8,535 nt of DNA, taken from assembly GCA_035275625.1 (NCBI GenBank), contig DATEMK010000620.1, forward strand, positions 1 to 8,535, given 5' to 3'. The notes beneath the pieces were generated by a model, which was not told the origin of the DNA, made no database searches, and saw only the letters and a list, made by a program, of their open reading frames with translations. Positions 6,454 to 8,535 of this stretch are shown piece by piece. A program made the position numbers and the translations under genes. The stretch is from DATEMK01 sp035275625. Its GTDB lineage: Bacteria; Bacteroidota; Bacteroidia; AKYH767-A; OLB10. Every line of letters starts with the position of its first letter. Positions within the stretch are counted from its first letter, which is position 1.

Positions 6454-6464
6454 GAAATTATTTC
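6447..6464. repeat. Palindrome with GAAA loop joining the two convergent stop codons
   Basis: GAAATAA (6447-6453) and TTATTTC (6458-6464) form a perfect 7-bp inverted repeat around GAAA (6454-6457). The TAA stops of the DUF4340 gene and of dnaG lie inside the two arms. The stem has only one G-C pair and no T-run follows, so it is at best a weak bidirectional terminator. It partly results from both genes ending in a Lys codon plus TAA. Confidence 0.5.
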
Positions 6465-8401
6465 ACAACAACAATTCCAAGGTATTTCGTCAATTGCTGT
6501 TTCACTTCTTCCAGCATTTTATGTTTTTCCAAAAGCTCCATCCATTCTTCGTTTGCTTCAACACGTATTTTAATTTGTTCCTGGTTTTCTTTTATCAGTG
6601 ACATAACTTTTCTTGTTTTAAGCATATACACAGCGCTTAAAACCTGGTGACGCAAAACAACTTCTTCTGTCGGAACTATGATGCCAACCTTTTCCCAATC
6701 ACTCAATTCATATTGCGTTAAAAGCATATCATTTACAGCTTCTGTTATTTCAGGATCATGGTGATGTATAAAATAATTTCTATCATATTTCTGTTCTGCC
6801 TGTTTAGAGAATTCTGCAAATATTTTTGAATAAATTTTTTCCTCAAATTCAATCTCATCATTAAAGAGTTCTCCAACAATAAAATTTTTGACTTTCACTT
6901 TCACTGACTGTTCTTCCTTTGTTCCTTCGTTTTCTAAAAAAAATAAATCATGGTCCGCATAGTTTAAAAGCAAACGGATTATTTCAGCTTCCTGCCATGA
7001 TGCGCTCAGTTCATCAATCAGAGCCTGTTCGGGCTTGATTATTTCAGGCATCCGTTCATCAATTTCATCAGCCGCAGATTGTTGCTGCTGTTTTGAAAAA
7101 TTCTTTCTCCGGATTTTATTTAATTCAAGAATTAATGTTTGCTCGCTTATTTCCATTAATTGCGAACATTGCTGTACGTACATTTCACGGATTATTGCAT
7201 CCGGAATTTTTGAAATCGTTTCTACAATATCTTTGATCAATCCCGCTTTGCGGACAGGATCATTTACCACCTCGCTGAGCAATAAAGAAGTTTTAAACTT
7301 TATAAAATCCTGTGCATTCTTTTTCAGAAAATCGGTAAGCTCGGAATGCGAATGCTTTTTTGCGAAAGAATCAGGGTCTTCCCCATCAGGAAACAAAACC
7401 ACTTTTACATTCAATCCTTCTTCAAGAATCAAATCAATTCCGCGCAGTGATGCTTTAATCCCTGCTGCATCACCGTCATAGAGGACCGTTACATTTTTTG
7501 TATAACGCCCGATTAGTTTTATCTGTTCAACAGTGAGCGAGGTGCCGGATGATGCCACCACATTTTCAATTCCTTCCTGGTGAAGTGAAATCACATCGGT
7601 ATATCCTTCAGTCAGATAACATTCATCTTTTTCGAGGATCGCTTTTTTGGCAAAAGAAATTCCGTAAAGGATTTTACTCTTGTGATAAATATCCGTTTCC
7701 GGAGAATTAATGTACTTGGGAGCTTTCGGGTCTTTATGAAGAATGCGCGCACCGAAAGCAATCACTCTTCCCGTAAGATTGTGAATCGGAAAAATTACTC
7801 TTCCGCGAAAGCGGTCGTATTGCCTGTCTTCATTAACAATGGTCAATCCTGATTTTTCGAGATATTCCAGTTTGTATTCGTTCTTCAAAGCAAGTTCTGT
7901 AAAAGCTTTTCCCTCAGAAGGCGCGTATCCCAGTTGAAATTTCCGAATTGTTTTTTCATTGAAGCCCCGCTCTTCAAGGTAACTCAGTCCCGTGGATTTT
8001 CCTTCTTCGCTGCTTAGTAAATATGAGGAATAAAATTCCTGCGCATAAGCGGAAACAATAAACAAGCTTTCTTTTTCATTCTTCTCCTGCAGGTTTTCTT
8101 CTTTGGAATATTCTTCTTCAATAGTGATATTATATTTCTCCGCGAGATAACGCAACGCTTCAGGAAAGCTGTAATGCTCATGCTCCATGATGAAGCTCAC
8201 AGAATTTCCCGCTTTGCCGCAACCAAAACATTTGTAAATTCCTTTGGCAGGAGAAACAGTAAACGAAGGTGTCTTTTCATTGTGAAAAGGACACAACCCG
8301 AGCAGGTTCACTCCGCGTTTTTTAAGCGTCACGAAATCTCCCACCACTTCCTCAACGCGTGAAGTTTCTATAATCTGGTCAACGGTACTTTTAGTAATCA
8401 T
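6458..8401 (-). CDS. dnaG: DNA primase DnaG
   Basis: This complete 647-residue replicative primase makes RNA primers for the chromosomal replication fork. The N-terminal zinc-binding domain has ligands C37, H40, C58 and C61 (CPFH and CFGC). The catalytic core shows YDRFRGRVIFPI (195-206), which matches the conserved RNA-polymerase basic motif. Next come INSPETDIYHKS (231-242) and the TOPRIM fold with TEGYTD (catalytic Glu265), YDGDAAG (Asp309, Asp311) and DGEDPD (339-344). A glutamine run at 438-441 marks the linker, and the poorly conserved C-terminal part (about 455-647) should be the DnaB-helicase-binding domain. All key residues are present and the length is normal. The start at 8401 precedes the conserved ITKSTVDQIIETSRVEEVVGD opening closely, so no longer start is needed. 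It probably shares a transcript with the gene 19 bases upstream. Confidence 0.97.
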   Translation of the reverse strand: MITKSTVDQIIETSRVEEVVGDFVTLKKRGVNLLGLCPFHNEKTPSFTVSPAKGIYKCFGCGKAGNSVSFIMEHEHYSFPEALRYLAEKYNITIEEEYSKEENLQEKNEKESLFIVSAYAQEFYSSYLLSSEEGKSTGLSYLEERGFNEKTIRKFQLGYAPSEGKAFTELALKNEYKLEYLEKSGLTIVNEDRQYDRFRGRVIFPIHNLTGRVIAFGARILHKDPKAPKYINSPETDIYHKSKILYGISFAKKAILEKDECYLTEGYTDVISLHQEGIENVVASSGTSLTVEQIKLIGRYTKNVTVLYDGDAAGIKASLRGIDLILEEGLNVKVVLFPDGEDPDSFAKKHSHSELTDFLKKNAQDFIKFKTSLLLSEVVNDPVRKAGLIKDIVETISKIPDAIIREMYVQQCSQLMEISEQTLILELNKIRRKNFSKQQQQSAADEIDERMPEIIKPEQALIDELSASWQEAEIIRLLLNYADHDLFFLENEGTKEEQSVKVKVKNFIVGELFNDEIEFEEKIYSKIFAEFSKQAEQKYDRNYFIHHHDPEITEAVNDMLLTQYELSDWEKVGIIVPTEEVVLRHQVLSAVYMLKTRKVMSLIKENQEQIKIRVEANEEWMELLEKHKMLEEVKQQLTKYLGIVVVK

Positions 8402-8420
8402 TTCATGCTTTAAGTTGGGG

Positions 8421-8535
8421 TTAGTTATACACTAATCTCTTAAACTTCGATTGCTTTTTCTTTTTCGGAATATTGCTGTTGACAAATGAAGCAATCTTGT
8501 CGTAATATTTTTTCTTTTTTTCTAAATCGTTTTCA
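8421..8535 (-). CDS. C-terminal end of an unknown protein, 5' part beyond the window
   Basis: On the minus strand one frame is open from the right edge to a TAA at 8423-8421, giving 37 residues; the other two frames are stopped. The peptide begins ENDLEKKKKYYDKIASF and ends QSKFKRLVYN. It is strongly basic, with two lysine runs, and reads like a natural protein tail. The stop lies 19 bases before the dnaG start, a spacing common within operons. No family can be named from so little sequence. At 115 bases, an open frame by chance cannot be excluded. Confidence 0.45.
   Translation of the reverse strand, partial: ENDLEKKKKYYDKIASFVNSNIPKKKKQSKFKRLVYN

Noticed and set aside
7035..7481. Open frame on the plus strand (148 codons) opposite dnaG
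   Set aside because: It is fully antisense to the conserved primase and its Ser/Ile/Phe-rich translation is the usual shadow of such coding DNA.

Overview
The window looks like ordinary chromosomal DNA from a member of the Bacteroidota. The evidence is a complete gldA-gldF-gldG set (an ABC transporter named from Flavobacterium gliding genetics), AT-rich intergenic DNA without strong Shine-Dalgarno sites, an outer-membrane beta-barrel protein with an 'AQ' signal-peptide end and an aromatic C-terminus, and a Bacteroidota-like DnaG. I cannot name a genus. The gld genes do not prove that the organism glides.

Layout. Left (1-1698), minus strand: an O-acyltransferase of the acyltransferase-3 (OafA/YrhL) type, cut by the left window edge with its N-terminal 283 residues visible, and a small predicted outer-membrane beta-barrel protein followed by a candidate intrinsic terminator. 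Next comes a 359-bp divergent intergenic region. Centre (2058-6453), plus strand: gldA (ATPase), gldF (six-helix ABC-2 permease), gldG (membrane-anchored periplasmic auxiliary protein) and a DUF4340-family protein. Together they look like one membrane complex: GldA powers GldF, GldG is a large periplasmic partner, and the DUF4340 protein is probably a second N-terminally anchored periplasmic subunit. Right (6458-8535), minus strand: dnaG (replicative primase), ending only 4 bp from the DUF4340 gene, and upstream of it the lysine-rich C-terminal end of a gene that runs off the right edge.

The most unusual structure is in the gaps of the gld cluster. The DNA in front of each of the four genes carries a different small repeat: a 14-bp tandem repeat before gldA, a mirrored 3+3 array of the word GGTAATTA able to form a long stem between gldA and gldF, a GC-rich hairpin (CCCTCTCC-AAA-GGAGAGGG) directly before gldG, and ACGAAT/ACTTGAT word arrays before the DUF4340 gene. 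I see no mobile element, CRISPR array, tRNA or rRNA, and no clear evidence of a new defence or toxin system.
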